Shown here: in pieces, positions 53,874 through 63,095 of the stretch
How the letters are laid out: each line of letters begins with the position of its first letter
Position numbering within the stretch: the stretch's first letter is position 1
Assembly (NCBI GenBank): GCA_009929735.1
Contig: RZZU01000010.1
Coordinates: 1-64,000 of the forward strand
Length of the DNA stretch: 64,000 bases
Direction: 5' to 3'
From: Clostridia bacterium
GTDB taxonomy: Bacteria; Bacillota; Clostridia; Lachnospirales; Anaerotignaceae
Program-made: the position numbers and the translations under genes
The notes under the pieces: generated by a model
Database searches by the model: none
What the model saw: only the letters and a program-made list of their open reading frames with translations
Told to the model about the DNA's origin: nothing

Positions 53874-55313
53874 ATGAATGAGAAAAATAAAAAAAGAGTT
53901 CCTAGGAAGATTACTTTAATAGAGTCAATTCTTTTACTTATTGTTTTTGTTATTATTATGATATGGACGGCTTTAATTGCAAAGGCTCCCACTGCTATGG
54001 GTGTTTTATATTGTGCAGTTGTTTGTGGGGTGTACGGTGTTTATTTAGGTCATGGTTGGGATGACTTGTTTTCCAATGTGTATAAGGTAGCGCAAACAGC
54101 TATGCCTGCTTTGTACTTCCTGATGTTGACTGGCTTTGTTTCTGCAGCGTGGATTGCAAGTGGAACAATCCCTTATATGATTTACCTTGGCTTAGGTATC
54201 ATTAAACCTACAATTTTCCTATTTTCTGCCTTTTTAATGACGGCAGCAGCGGCTATGGTAACAGGAACGAGTTGGGGGATTTTAACTTCCCTTGGACTGG
54301 CATTAGGTGGCATTGCAACAGGCTTGGGGATTCCTTTACCAATGGCCGCCGGAGCAATTGTTTCTGGATGCTTTTTGGGAGATAAATGGTCTCCGCTGTC
54401 TGATACGCCGAATTTAGCGGCTGCTTCCACAGGACAGAATATTATTAAACTGTTCACAAGTATGATTCCAACTGCTGGCGGTGGTGCAGTGATTGCAGGG
54501 ATAATTTATTTAGTGATGGGGTTCATGTTACCACAGAGTGGAGGGGCAAGTATTGGAGAAATTACTGCCTTAAGAGATGGATTAGCTGCATCATTTGATT
54601 TTAATATCTTGTTGTTGATTCCTATTGTTTTCGTTTTCGTTTTTGCTGCTTTGAAGTATCCCGCATTACCAGTTTTGTTTATCGGTGTTATCTTGGGTAT
54701 GGGTGAGGCAATGATATTTCAAGGAGTTGGTTTTAAGGAAATCACAGGTATTGTTTGGACCGGATATAAATCAGCGACCGGAAATGTGGTCATTGATTCC
54801 TTGTTAAGTCGTGGTGGCTGTATGAGCCTTGCGGGCCTTGTAATGTTATTGTTTGCAGCCTTTACTTTTGCAGGGCTGTTGGAGAAGATTGGCGTTTTAG
54901 ATACGATTATGGAAAAATTGCTTAATAGAGTTAAGAGTCAGGGTGCCTTGGTACTATGCAACGTCCTAACATCTATGGCAACGGTATTATTAAGTTCTTC
55001 TGTATATGTTTCTATCATTTTAAATGGGAGAATGTATGATAAGGCATATCGAAAAATGGGGTTAGATAAGGTTTGTTTGTCCAGAACTTTATCTGAAGGA
55101 GCGGCACACTATGGCGGATTGGTACCATGGAGCGGCGGTGGTGTGCTTGTAATTTCAACACTAGGGGTTCTTCCTTGGAGTTATGTGCCTTTTGCCTTTG
55201 CTGCTTGGGCAGGAACGTTGCTGACAGTAATTTTTGCGTATATGAATATTTTTATGCCAAAAGCAGAATATGATGAGAACTTAGAATTAGTAGATGAAGG
55301 AATAGCGGCCTAG
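53874..55313 (+). CDS. NhaC-family Na+/H+ antiporter-like transporter
   Basis: A 479-residue membrane protein with about 11-12 helices. Family motifs are GTSWGILTSLGLALGG (about residues 131-146), GDKWSPLSDTPNLAAA (about 166-181), and SSSVYVSIILNGRM near 388. NhaC members exchange Na+ for H+ or carry organic ions such as malate/lactate (MleN type), so the substrate could be the compound processed by the adjacent dehydrogenase. ATG 53874 (GGAGTTAGT upstream) is chosen over the 53805 start, which lacks an SD and adds an unlikely N-terminus. Confidence 0.85.
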   Translation: MNEKNKKRVPRKITLIESILLLIVFVIIMIWTALIAKAPTAMGVLYCAVVCGVYGVYLGHGWDDLFSNVYKVAQTAMPALYFLMLTGFVSAAWIASGTIPYMIYLGLGIIKPTIFLFSAFLMTAAAAMVTGTSWGILTSLGLALGGIATGLGIPLPMAAGAIVSGCFLGDKWSPLSDTPNLAAASTGQNIIKLFTSMIPTAGGGAVIAGIIYLVMGFMLPQSGGASIGEITALRDGLAASFDFNILLLIPIVFVFVFAALKYPALPVLFIGVILGMGEAMIFQGVGFKEITGIVWTGYKSATGNVVIDSLLSRGGCMSLAGLVMLLFAAFTFAGLLEKIGVLDTIMEKLLNRVKSQGALVLCNVLTSMATVLLSSSVYVSIILNGRMYDKAYRKMGLDKVCLSRTLSEGAAHYGGLVPWSGGGVLVISTLGVLPWSYVPFAFAAWAGTLLTVIFAYMNIFMPKAEYDENLELVDEGIAA

Positions 55314-55381
55314 CTAATGAGCTGCAAGAGGATCAGCACAAAGAGATGGGAGGGTGAGAAATAAAGCTCAATATTAGTGGG

Positions 55382-56785
55382 GTGGACATATGCATTATTG
55401 TTGTGTATATGCTGTTAATTCTCTATGTTGGACTATGGTGTAGCAAAAAGGTAAAGAATTCAGATGATTATTTTGTAGCCTCCAGAAGTTTAGGAACACT
55501 GGTGATTGCAGCCACGGTATGTGCTTCTATTCTTGGAGGGTCTGCAATGATTGGTCGTGGAGGAATCATGTATTCATCTGGGCTTGTTGGTATTATGCTT
55601 GGATTGCCATATTTAATTGGAATGTATATTTTTTCGGCTATGTCTGGACGTATTCAGGCAGTAGGTGCAAAATATAAAATTAAATCAATACCAGAGCTTA
55701 TGGAGTACCGTTTTGGACGAAAAGCTCGTCTACTAATTGCTGGGTTAATTTCCTTTGCTATGATGGCTACGGTTGCGAGCCAATTAGCGGCTTTTGCCAC
55801 TGTATTACGTACAGTGGCAGGAGTATCCTTTGAAATCGGTGTGTGGATTGCGCTTTTCATCATTGTGGGATATACTTCCGTTTCAGGTTTGTTTGGTGTT
55901 GTTTATACCGATGTATTGCAATTTATCGTGTTAATCACATCTGTATATATTATTTTGCCAATATTAAGTGTAGAAAAGATAGGAGGACTGAAAGTATTAT
56001 TTGAAACAGTGCCGGCTGCTCATTTGGAAATGAATATAACACCAGATATTATTGGTATTATTTTTACAACGTTGATTTTCACCTTTGCAGGAGCTGAAAT
56101 GTGGCAAAGAGCCTTTTCTTCAAAGAGTCCGAAGGTTGCAAAGCACGGTATGCTTATTGGAAATACAGTTTATGCAGCAACAATTTTTATTACTTTGATA
56201 CTCTCATTTTCAGCAGTTGTTCTTTTGCCTAATGTGGTAGAGGTTTTTGGAACAGCGGATGCAGCTTTACCGGCACTGATTGTTGAAGTGCTTCCAACAG
56301 GTTTGCTAGGTTTTGCTATTTCCGGAATCATTGCTGTAATTATGTCTACAGCGGATACATATTTATTAATTTCCACCCAAACGTTTGTGGTTGATTTCAT
56401 GAAACCGTTGATGAAACGAGAGTTATCACAAAAAGAGGAACTGCAGTATTCAAGAATTTTTACTGTTGTAGGTGGCATTGTTGCAGTTGTTATTTCTCTT
56501 TATGTTGAGGGAGTGTACAATGTATTGATGTTTGCATGGACATTTTACGCAGCATCTGTCGGGGTTCCGGCGGTATTGGCATTGTTGTGGAAGGGTGCTA
56601 CTTCGGGGGGAATTTGCTCAGGGACCTTGGCAGGGTTCTTTGGTAGTATTGGATGGAAGCTTTTAGGATCACCATTTGGCTTTAGCGAAGTTTTGGTTGG
56701 TACTGGATTATGCATCATATTTTCAGTGGGTGTTTCTTTGCTGCAAAATAAGAATAAAAAATATTCAAGATTTCCTTCATGTTAG
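55382..56785 (+). CDS. Sodium:solute symporter family protein
   Basis: A 467-residue SSS-family carrier with about 13 helices. The N-terminal VGLWCSKKVKNSDDYFVASRSLG and the VCASILGGSAMIG helix (about 47-60) with Gly/Ser around the sodium site are typical of the family, as is GAEMWQRAFSSKSPK (about 237-251). Substrates in the family include proline, pantothenate, choline and other organic cations or acids. It starts with GTG 55382, 68 bases after the nhaC-like gene, and is probably co-transcribed. The start context has no strong SD. Confidence 0.83.
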   Translation: MDICIIVVYMLLILYVGLWCSKKVKNSDDYFVASRSLGTLVIAATVCASILGGSAMIGRGGIMYSSGLVGIMLGLPYLIGMYIFSAMSGRIQAVGAKYKIKSIPELMEYRFGRKARLLIAGLISFAMMATVASQLAAFATVLRTVAGVSFEIGVWIALFIIVGYTSVSGLFGVVYTDVLQFIVLITSVYIILPILSVEKIGGLKVLFETVPAAHLEMNITPDIIGIIFTTLIFTFAGAEMWQRAFSSKSPKVAKHGMLIGNTVYAATIFITLILSFSAVVLLPNVVEVFGTADAALPALIVEVLPTGLLGFAISGIIAVIMSTADTYLLISTQTFVVDFMKPLMKRELSQKEELQYSRIFTVVGGIVAVVISLYVEGVYNVLMFAWTFYAASVGVPAVLALLWKGATSGGICSGTLAGFFGSIGWKLLGSPFGFSEVLVGTGLCIIFSVGVSLLQNKNKKYSRFPSC

Positions 56786-56813
56786 TCTTAAATCAATGAG
56801 CATTTTCACAAAG

Positions 56814-56846
56814 AAAGGTAGAACTATTAATTAGTTCTGCCTTTAA
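56814..56846 (+). terminator. Terminator of the OCD/transporter cluster
   Basis: AAAGGTAGAACTA (56814-56826) pairs with TAGTTCTGCCTTT (56832-56844), with a short T tail. Confidence 0.7.
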
Positions 56847-56968
56847 ATATTTAGATGGTTCATCGTAAAACAACTTGAGAAAATACCTCTGCTTCTTCAA
56901 AAATTTTGATAGTGTGATTTTGTAATAAACAATTTAGTGCAAAAATTATATTATAAAGCTATTTAAAA

Positions 56969-58372
56969 TTATAGTCTCCATTGCATTTTCACATCATTGC
57001 CGTTGATTTCAATACGCTCCATCAGGGTTGCAATCAGCATTCTTTTAGCATCCAAATCAAAGGCATCAAAGCTTGTTTCAAAAGAATTTAGGGTATCAAT
57101 AAAAGCGGTAATGGTGTCAGGTTTATCATCTTTAGTATTCAGTTTTTCAAGCAAAGAGTTTTTTTCTTGAGCTATGGCTTCCACCTTGCACGTCAGAATT
57201 TCCATGGGGAGGGTGCCAATTTGGTAAAGGTCAATCAATTTACTCAGCTGTTTGTTTATGGCTTCAATGCGGGCATTGATTTTTTTCGTATCAATTAGAT
57301 ATTCCTTGTTTGCCCTTGTCCGAGAGGTAAGCTCCTGCATCATTTCTTTATTTCCCATTAAATCCCTGATTGTATCCACCACAAGGCTATCCAGTTCTTC
57401 AATTTTCCAATTATCATTTTTACAGTTTGGGTCCACGATAAACTGCTCAGAAGATTTTGAACGGGAATAGCATTTATAATATCCATGATTTGCACTATAC
57501 CTTGCACCGCAGCGGCCGCAATAAATCAAGCTAGATAAAAGATAGCCGGCACGAAAAGGTGATTTTTGTGCTGTGGTTTTTGCGTTTTCCCTTTCCTGAG
57601 AATGGAGCAGGCACTGCACCTCTTTAAATTGTTCTAAAGATATAATAGGGGTATGTTTCCCGTCATATTCCGCACCTTTAAATTGTACTTTGCCAATGTA
57701 AATGCTGTTTTTTAAAGCGTTCCCAACAGAGGCTGCGGTCCAGTTCCGATTATCATATTTGTCATTCATTATTTTTGCAATGGCATTGATACTTTTGCCG
57801 CTCATAAACAAGTCATATATTTCCTCTATCTGCATTGCTTCATATTCGTTCACGATCAATTTTCCATTTACATAATCGTATCCATGGGGTGCGTTTCCGC
57901 CGCCGTGAAAATATCCCGCTTTTCCTCGTCCAATTCTACCCATTGTAAATCTTTCTGTAATTTGATCTTTTTCCAGCTGGGCGAATACTGATAAAATACC
58001 AATCATTGCCCGCCCGAAAGGGGTAGAGGTATCAAAGTTTTCATTGATGGATATAAAATCCACATCGCTAGAAAGAAATACGTCCTCAATCAGCATGAGG
58101 GTGTCTTTTTGGCTCCGGCTCAAGCGGTCAAGCTTATACACGATAACCGCATCCACGTCCACTTTTTTAATGTCCTCTAACATTTGCCGCAAAGCAGGGC
58201 GGTTGGTGTTTCCCCCGGAAAAACCGCCATCGGTATATATCTTTACCAATACCCAGTCTTTTGCCTTGCAGTACGCCGTTAAACGGTCAACTTGCTCGTC
58301 TATGCTGTAGTTTTCAAGCTGATTGTCAGTCGATACACGGATATAACCAAAAACCATATACTTTTTATCCAG
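56969..58372 (-). CDS. Large serine recombinase of a mobile element
   Basis: A 467-residue protein. The N-terminal resolvase domain has MVFGYIRVSTDNQ with the catalytic Ser in RVST (about residue 13), then VIVYKLDRLSRSQKD (about 77-91). A recombinase domain (about 160-260) and a zinc ribbon, CGRCGARYSANHGYYKC (about 295-311), are followed by a coiled-coil stretch. It integrates or excises mobile DNA at short att sites. The best SD, GAGGTG on the minus strand, points to an unusual CTG start at 58372; ATG at 58357 or 58396 are alternatives. Neighbours are small unknown genes and a phage terminase fragment. Confidence 0.85.
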   Translation of the reverse strand: MDKKYMVFGYIRVSTDNQLENYSIDEQVDRLTAYCKAKDWVLVKIYTDGGFSGGNTNRPALRQMLEDIKKVDVDAVIVYKLDRLSRSQKDTLMLIEDVFLSSDVDFISINENFDTSTPFGRAMIGILSVFAQLEKDQITERFTMGRIGRGKAGYFHGGGNAPHGYDYVNGKLIVNEYEAMQIEEIYDLFMSGKSINAIAKIMNDKYDNRNWTAASVGNALKNSIYIGKVQFKGAEYDGKHTPIISLEQFKEVQCLLHSQERENAKTTAQKSPFRAGYLLSSLIYCGRCGARYSANHGYYKCYSRSKSSEQFIVDPNCKNDNWKIEELDSLVVDTIRDLMGNKEMMQELTSRTRANKEYLIDTKKINARIEAINKQLSKLIDLYQIGTLPMEILTCKVEAIAQEKNSLLEKLNTKDDKPDTITAFIDTLNSFETSFDAFDLDAKRMLIATLMERIEINGNDVKMQWRL

Positions 58373-58396
58373 AAAAATCACCTCGTTCCATATCAT

Positions 58397-58992
58397 TAAT
58401 ATATCGTGGTTCTATGCAAAATATTTGAGAAACCCCTTTTAAACAGTACCAAATAGTAATTTTTTTAATTCAAAATGGCTTCAATTTTCGCTCTTTGCTT
58501 TCTCCTGTGCATTAACGTTATGATGGTTCCTAATTGTTACTCGATTCTAAATCATCTTTCAGCAACGACAGGTTTAATACAAGCGTACATTATTCTTGGT
58601 ATCAAGGTCTGCATTTTCGTAAGCCAAAAATACTTCTTAAGCGTATGTTTTTCAATCCATTTCACCTTTATGATGGGATTTTGGGGGAATCCGATAAGCC
58701 TAAAGTGTAATCAGTCGTAACATCAAATTCTTTAGCCAACAAATTCTGAAAATCAGATTTCAGCTCATGCTTCCCAGTTTAGCAAATATCGTTATCATTC
58801 CATAAACAGATCAGAAGCTCAAACCTACCCATTATAAAATACAATACGAAAAAATAGGATGATTTTATGATGAATTTAAGTTTCTCGGGTGGATGTGCTT
58901 AAAAAGATAGAGAGGGGCAGATAAATTGCTTGCATTGAGGAAGGCATAGGACAAATTTTTCATTTCATAAGTATGAAGCAGGAGGTGTTGAA
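58397..58992. other. Intergenic stretch within the mobile-element zone
   Basis: No convincing gene. A frame at 58475-58720 (81 codons) reads as hydrophobic sequence without an SD. No repeat or hairpin with a T run stands out. It is likely degenerate DNA of the inserted element. Confidence 0.3.
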
Positions 58993-59172
58993 ATGAAAAA
59001 GCTGGAAGAAAGACGAAAGGGGAAAATCACCCATGTAATGGCAGATGGTGAGGTTAGAGATAGCGTATCTGGTTATGTAACAAGTGTGGACCAATTACCC
59101 GAAACAGCTAGACGCTTGCTTGGTGATATGCTTCAGGGAAACTATAAAAAAAAAGATTCTGATACACACTAG
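58993..59172 (+). CDS. Small protein (59 aa) of the mobile-element zone
   Basis: ATG 58993 has a strong SD, GGAGGT at 58981-58986, 6 bases upstream, and the frame runs 59 codons: KKLEERRKGKITHVMADG to the C-terminal NYKKKDSDTH. It is charged and soluble with no signal. It contains a central VSGYVTSVDQLPETARRLLG segment. I do not recognise the family; its SD and frame make it credible. It could be a regulator or an accessory protein of the element. Confidence 0.6.
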   Translation: MKKLEERRKGKITHVMADGEVRDSVSGYVTSVDQLPETARRLLGDMLQGNYKKKDSDTH

Positions 59173-59310
59173 TGGGCGCAAGCCCTGCGGAGTGGACAAA
59201 CTTAATTTTAATGGAAAGGATAATTTTATATGAAAATCAAGGGGGAATTACAGCTCCCATGCAATCGCATTTTCAAGGAATCCTTGCAATGCACGGAAAA
59301 TTGAAGCAAT
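59173..59310 (+). other. Short stretch with a possible 24-codon peptide
   Basis: ATG at about 59230 opens a 24-codon frame (MKIKGELQLPCNRI to the end) behind GGAAAGGAT. It has two cysteines. Too short to claim; no family match. Confidence 0.2.
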
Positions 59311-59315
59311 GAAAA

Positions 59316-59331
59316 AGGAGCCGAAGCTCCT
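59316..59331 (-). terminator. Terminator of the minus-strand small genes
   Basis: On the minus strand AGGAGC, TTCG, GCTCCT is a very stable tetraloop hairpin followed by TTTTTC. It lies 4 bases after the stop of the 57-residue gene. Confidence 0.85.
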
Positions 59332-59334
59332 AAA

Positions 59335-59508
59335 TTAATCATCCCCACGCAGCAGATTTTCAGCATAATCCTTTAGGCTTTCAAAAGAATTAACGCCATT
59401 TGCCCGAGTGCTTATTTGCTCACGAACATAATCAGGCAGTTTATCAAAATATTGTTTGGCATTTGTATCATTATGAAACAGTTCATACATATCAGAAAAT
59501 TTTTGCAT
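59335..59508 (-). CDS. Small acidic protein (57 aa)
   Basis: The minus-strand ATG at 59508 has AGAGGTGATT 2-3 bases before it. The protein begins MQKFSDMYELFHNDTNAKQY and ends FESLKDYAENLLRGDD. Small proteins with this PDYVREQIS...FESLKDYAENLL pattern are common in Clostridia, but I cannot name a function. It follows a 46-residue gene by 16 bases and precedes a UUCG terminator, so the two form a unit. Longer start options (to 59625) lack an SD. Confidence 0.65.
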   Translation of the reverse strand: MQKFSDMYELFHNDTNAKQYFDKLPDYVREQISTRANGVNSFESLKDYAENLLRGDD

Positions 59509-59524
59509 ACAATCACCTCTGATT

Positions 59525-59665
59525 TTATAGGTCTTGCAGATCTGCAGCTGGCATATTGTTTTCAATGTTGTCCCTTGCAAGGTCTGTATCAATGATAGGG
59601 TATGATTTGGAGATGGGTTTTTCAACTTGGCCGTCTATGGTGGGTTGTCTTTTCTTTTCATCCAT
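59525..59665 (-). CDS. Small protein (46 aa), upstream partner
   Basis: A 46-residue frame on the minus strand (ATG at 59665, stop at 59525-59527), with TGAGGTGAAT about 5 bases before the start. The peptide begins MDEKKRQPTIDGQVEKPISK and ends DNIENNMPAADLQDL. It is charged with no membrane segment. The SD and the coupling to the 57-residue gene support it as real. Function unknown; no family recognised. Confidence 0.55.
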   Translation of the reverse strand: MDEKKRQPTIDGQVEKPISKSYPIIDTDLARDNIENNMPAADLQDL

Positions 59666-59754
59666 TTTATTCACCTCAGACTTAGCATAACCAAAAAGAA
59701 CGAAAAGATGTTAAATGCATGGGAAAAAAATTTTTAAGGAGCTATGAACAATAT

Positions 59755-59779
59755 GAAAAAACCACTCTAAAGAGTGATT
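59755..59779 (-). terminator. Terminator of the DUF6774-like gene
   Basis: On the minus strand CACTCT (59776-59771) pairs with AGAGTG (59768-59763), followed by GTTTTTTC. It lies about 37 bases after the stop of the gene. Confidence 0.65.
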
Positions 59780-59812
59780 TTATAAAAGCTTTCCTATCCA
59801 CAAACTTTGCGT

Positions 59813-59974
59813 TTATTTATCTTGATTTTGTGATCTGCGTACCAAAATGGCACTTAAGGCATCGCTGAATAAATCTAAATCAGCAGAAAGCTTTTCTAAT
59901 TCATCATCAGAAAGACATTCAGCTATTTTGCAAGCAAGCATTGTGATGGCCACAACATCGGGACAGTTTTCCAT
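59813..59974 (-). CDS. DUF6774-like small protein (53 aa)
   Basis: Minus-strand ATG at 59974 with TTGAGGTGATTTC just before it. The 53 residues begin ENCPDVVAITMLACKIAEC and continue LSDDELEKLSADLDLFSDAL, matching the small clostridial DUF6774-type pattern of an N-terminal Cys-containing helix and a second acidic helix. Function unknown. It is followed by its own terminator. Confidence 0.6.
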   Translation of the reverse strand: MENCPDVVAITMLACKIAECLSDDELEKLSADLDLFSDALSAILVRRSQNQDK

Positions 59975-60074
59975 GAAATCACCTCAATGCAATATATGAA
60001 AAAGCAAGCTGAAATAAAACAAAAGTGGCAGGCTTCTTTAATACAATTGTGAGAAGTTACGGCTGAGGTGGTGG

Positions 60075-60410
60075 ATGATGAAGAAAGATAGTAGCAGGGA
60101 TTATGCAGCAGGTGGAACGAAAACGTCAGTAGAACCGAAACAACAGGCGAAAAAACGAATTTATGAGTAATCGCTGGGAAGGTTTTTGAGGCTTTGGGCG
60201 AAATTTCGAAATACAATTCCTTGAAGATTGAGAAAGAAAAGAGTAAAACCAGAAGAGTTGGAAGCGAATGTGGAGAAATCATAGTGCCTACGGCTTACAA
60301 ACAAAAATCCCACCAAAGGTCAAGAAATTTATTTGTTTCGGTGCTGAAAAGAGGCTTGCGGAAACTTGAAAAACTAACGGTTTCGGTATGAGTTAAAAAA
60401 CAGCAATTTT
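60075..60410 (+). pseudogene. Broken prophage gene upstream of the terminase fragment
   Basis: Pieces such as MKKDSSRDYAAGGTKTSV (from about 60078) and, in another frame, FEALGEISKYNSLKIEKEK (60185 on) read as phage small-terminase or DNA-packaging-like helices, interrupted by frame changes. The identification as packaging-related is weak and rests mostly on the terminase fragment that follows. Confidence 0.3.
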
Positions 60411-60417
60411 AAGGGCG

Positions 60418-60627
60418 TTGATCGAATATGATCACGCCCTATTTGTTGGAATTATGAATGCTTTTCATCATCCGTATTTGCAGAAAATTAATTTTGTAAA
60501 GCCCACACAGGCAGGTGGTACCGAGGCATTGCTGAGTATACTTGGCTACATCATTGTGCAATGCCCGGCGTCCGCCATAATTGTTTATCCTACGACGCAT
60601 TTCACGCATCGTTTTGCTTTACAGTGA
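60418..60627 (+). pseudogene. Phage terminase large subunit (GpA-type) fragment
   Basis: A 69-codon open frame reads HPYLQKINFVKPTQAGGTEA, LLSILGYIIVQ and ASAIIVYPT. This is the ATPase start of GpA-family large terminases, in which the Walker-like Q-x-G-x-T-E-A and the YPT strand are characteristic. A full protein has about 550-600 residues, so it is a short remnant. It abuts the end of proS on the opposite strand. It marks the region as former prophage. Confidence 0.6.
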
Positions 60628-60635
60628 TTATAAAA

Positions 60636-62072
60636 TCAATAAGCTCTACCCCAATATACCATGTGCTTTGCTTTTTTTTGGCAGCAAACGCAGGTATCAG
60701 AGATTTCTTCCTGCTCAAAAGGGATGCAACGGCTTGTAGCGGCAGTTTTTTCTTTGATTGCATCCTCACAAGCCTGATCGCCGCACCACATTGCTTTTAC
60801 AAAACCTGGAGTTTCGTTCAATGTTTGTTCAAACTCCTCCATATTTGTTGCAGTATAAGTTTTGGAATCTCTTCTTTCGGTTGCTTTTTCCAATAAGTTA
60901 TCCTGAATTTCTTTGAGCAATGCAGGAATTTTTTCTTCCAACTCATCCAGAGAAACAACAATTTTCTCTCCGGTGTCACGTCTTGCAAGAACAGCCTGAT
61001 TCTTTTCCAAATCCTTAGGGCCGACTTCCAAACGCAGAGGAATCCCCTTCATTTCGTATTCGCTGAACTTCCAACCAGCGGATTTATCGGAATCATCTAA
61101 TTTAATTCGGCATATTTTGCCGAGTTTTTCCCTGAGTGCTTCAGCTTTTTCCAAAACGCCTTCCTTATGCTGGGCAATTGGAATGATAATTACCTGTGTC
61201 GGTGCTACCATTGGAGGCAGAACAAGACCACTATTATCACCGTGAACCATAATAATTGCGCCGATTAAACGGGTTGTCATGCCCCAGCTGGTTTGATGAA
61301 CATACTGAAGCTGATTGTCTTTATCTGTATACTGAATATCAAAAGCGTGTGCAAAGCCATCACCAAAGTTGTGGCTTGTACCGGATTGCAGTGCCTTGCC
61401 GTCGTGCATCAAGCTTTCGATGGTATACGTTGCTTTTGCGCCGGCAAAACGTTCTTTTGCTGTTTTTTCACCCTTGATTACAGGGATTGCTAAAATTTCA
61501 CGGCAGAAATCGGCGTATACGTTAAGCATACGAATGGTTTCATCCTCTGCTTCTTTGGCGGTTGCGTGGGCGGTATGACCTTCCTGCCATAAAAATTCCG
61601 TGGTTCTTAAGAATGGACGGGTAGTTTTTTCCCATCGTACAACCGAACACCATTGATTGTAAAGCTTCGGCAGATCTCGGTAAGACTGAATGATGTTTGC
61701 GTAATGCTCACAAAAAAGGGTTTCGGAGGTGGGGCGTACACAAATACGCTCCTGTAATTTGGTTTCGCCGCCATGGGTTACCCATGCAACCTCGGGCGCA
61801 AAGCCTTCCACGTGATCCTTTTCCTTTTGCAGCAGGCTTTCAGGAATAAACAGAGGCATATACACGTTTTCGTGGTTTGTTTCCTTAAAACGTCTGTCCA
61901 AATCCTTTTGAATCAATTCCCAAATTGCATAGCCGTAGGGACGAATGATCATACAACCTTTTAAAGTGGAATAATCAGTTAAGTCTGCTTTTTTCACTAC
62001 GTCTGTGTACCACTGCGGAAAATCCAACTCCATATCGGTAATGGATTCAACCAGTTTTTTATCCTTTGCCAT
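60636..62072 (-). CDS. proS: Prolyl-tRNA synthetase, archaeal/eukaryote-like type
   Basis: A 478-residue class II synthetase of the ProS type 3 (no editing insertion). It shows motif 2-type [15 protein letters not shown] (about 150-164), motif 3-like [14 protein letters not shown] (about 270-283), the anticodon-binding domain, and a C-terminal zinc-binding extension with cysteines (CGDQACED and CVCCQKK) ending YWGRAY. It charges tRNA-Pro with proline in the cytosol. ATG 62072 is chosen because AGGAGGA lies 7 bases upstream; the earlier ATG at 62162 lies in the leader. A proline T-box lies upstream on the minus strand. Confidence 0.93.
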   Translation of the reverse strand: MAKDKKLVESITDMELDFPQWYTDVVKKADLTDYSTLKGCMIIRPYGYAIWELIQKDLDRRFKETNHENVYMPLFIPESLLQKEKDHVEGFAPEVAWVTHGGETKLQERICVRPTSETLFCEHYANIIQSYRDLPKLYNQWCSVVRWEKTTRPFLRTTEFLWQEGHTAHATAKEAEDETIRMLNVYADFCREILAIPVIKGEKTAKERFAGAKATYTIESLMHDGKALQSGTSHNFGDGFAHAFDIQYTDKDNQLQYVHQTSWGMTTRLIGAIIMVHGDNSGLVLPPMVAPTQVIIIPIAQHKEGVLEKAEALREKLGKICRIKLDDSDKSAGWKFSEYEMKGIPLRLEVGPKDLEKNQAVLARRDTGEKIVVSLDELEEKIPALLKEIQDNLLEKATERRDSKTYTATNMEEFEQTLNETPGFVKAMWCGDQACEDAIKEKTAATSRCIPFEQEEISDTCVCCQKKAKHMVYWGRAY

Positions 62073-62159
62073 TGCAGTTCCTCCTAACATCATAACTTCT
62101 AATAAAGTGCTTCTAAAACAGGGCAAATCGTTTTCTTGGGTGCTTATCAGGTATTTTGC

Positions 62160-62389
62160 CACAAAAAAAGACCAGAATCCCTTAAAAAAGGGACCAAGGT
62201 CAAATCGGCGGTGCCACCCTTATTGACGGAAAATTTCCGTCCGCTTAAGCTTGTTAACGCCAAGTTACGCCGCATTTTCCTTGCGAAACTCAAGAGGTAG
62301 GTTCGAAAAGGCTTATCAAGGCTTGCATCAACCGCCTATTTTCTGTGGACAAGAGGCTTTTTTACTATTCTCTATCGCTGTTTTTATCA
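62160..62389 (-). ncRNA. T-box leader (proline) of proS
   Basis: Read on the minus strand, the T-box sequence AAGGGTGGCACCGCC (about 62220-62206) is followed by a terminator stem with GACC/GGTC arms and a TTTTTTT run (near 62167-62161). In stem I, GAACCTACCTCTTGAG places the triplet CCT (62301-62299), a proline codon, where the specifier should be. This matches the downstream proS gene. The stem-loop assignment is by eye. Confidence 0.75.
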
Positions 62390-62395
62390 GCTATA

Positions 62396-62425
62396 ATCAT
62401 AAACCGAAAGGAAATGTTCTGTCAA
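62396..62425 (-). promoter_or_regulatory. Promoter of the proS T-box operon
   Basis: On the minus strand TTGACA (62425-62420) and TATGAT (62401-62396) are 18 bases apart. Confidence 0.65.
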
Positions 62426-62564
62426 GTGGATTGGGTGAAATTTGCTGTTTTACTTATAGAAAGCGGGGATATTTCACAAGCATAGAGAAAATGTATGTGG
62501 ATATTTTGATATACTTGTTGTATGATAAAGCTATTGATCATTTTAGACATTTGGAGGAATACGG

Positions 62565-63086
62565 ATGAAAAACATACTTATTGTGATTGATATGCAAAAG
62601 GATTTTGTTGACGGCTCTTTGGGAACAAAGGAAGCGCAAACGATTGTGGACTGCGTGTTGGATAAAATCAGTCAGTATCCAAAGGAGCACATTATCGCTA
62701 CAAGAGATACCCATAATGAGAATTATTTGGAAACCCAAGAGGGTAAAAATTTGCCCGTAGAGCACTGCATTCGTGGTACCGAAGGCTGGGAGTTTGACAA
62801 GCGTATTGCTGCGGCTTTGGATGGGGTACGAGTGCTTGATAAGCCTACCTTTGGCTCTGTTGAGTTGGCAGAACTGCTCTATCAGGAGTCAAAAAACGAA
62901 GAAATCGAAGTGGAGCTGGTTGGTCTTTGCACAGACATTTGCGTCGTTTCCAATGCTATTTTATTAAAGGCAAAAATGCCTGAAATGAAAATCAGTGTAG
63001 ATTCTTCCTGTTGTGCAGGGGTAACGCCCGAAACCCATAAGGCGGCATTGACAACGCTATCCATGTGCCAAATTATTGTGAAATGA
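62565..63086 (+). CDS. Cysteine hydrolase of the isochorismatase family (nicotinamidase-like)
   Basis: A 173-residue protein. The catalytic Asp is in VIDMQKDFVDGSL (Asp9), the Lys in LDKPTFGS (about 93) and the nucleophile Cys in GLCTDICVVSNAILLKA (near 123-126). The RDTHNENYLETQEGKNLPVEHC block (about 47-68) holds the metal-site His/Asp residues of PncA-type enzymes. A nicotinamidase is the likeliest role. GGAGGAATACGG precedes ATG 62565. It is followed 9 bases later by an aminopeptidase gene. Confidence 0.85.
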   Translation: MKNILIVIDMQKDFVDGSLGTKEAQTIVDCVLDKISQYPKEHIIATRDTHNENYLETQEGKNLPVEHCIRGTEGWEFDKRIAAALDGVRVLDKPTFGSVELAELLYQESKNEEIEVELVGLCTDICVVSNAILLKAKMPEMKISVDSSCCAGVTPETHKAALTTLSMCQIIVK

Positions 63087-63095
63087 GGTGTTTAT

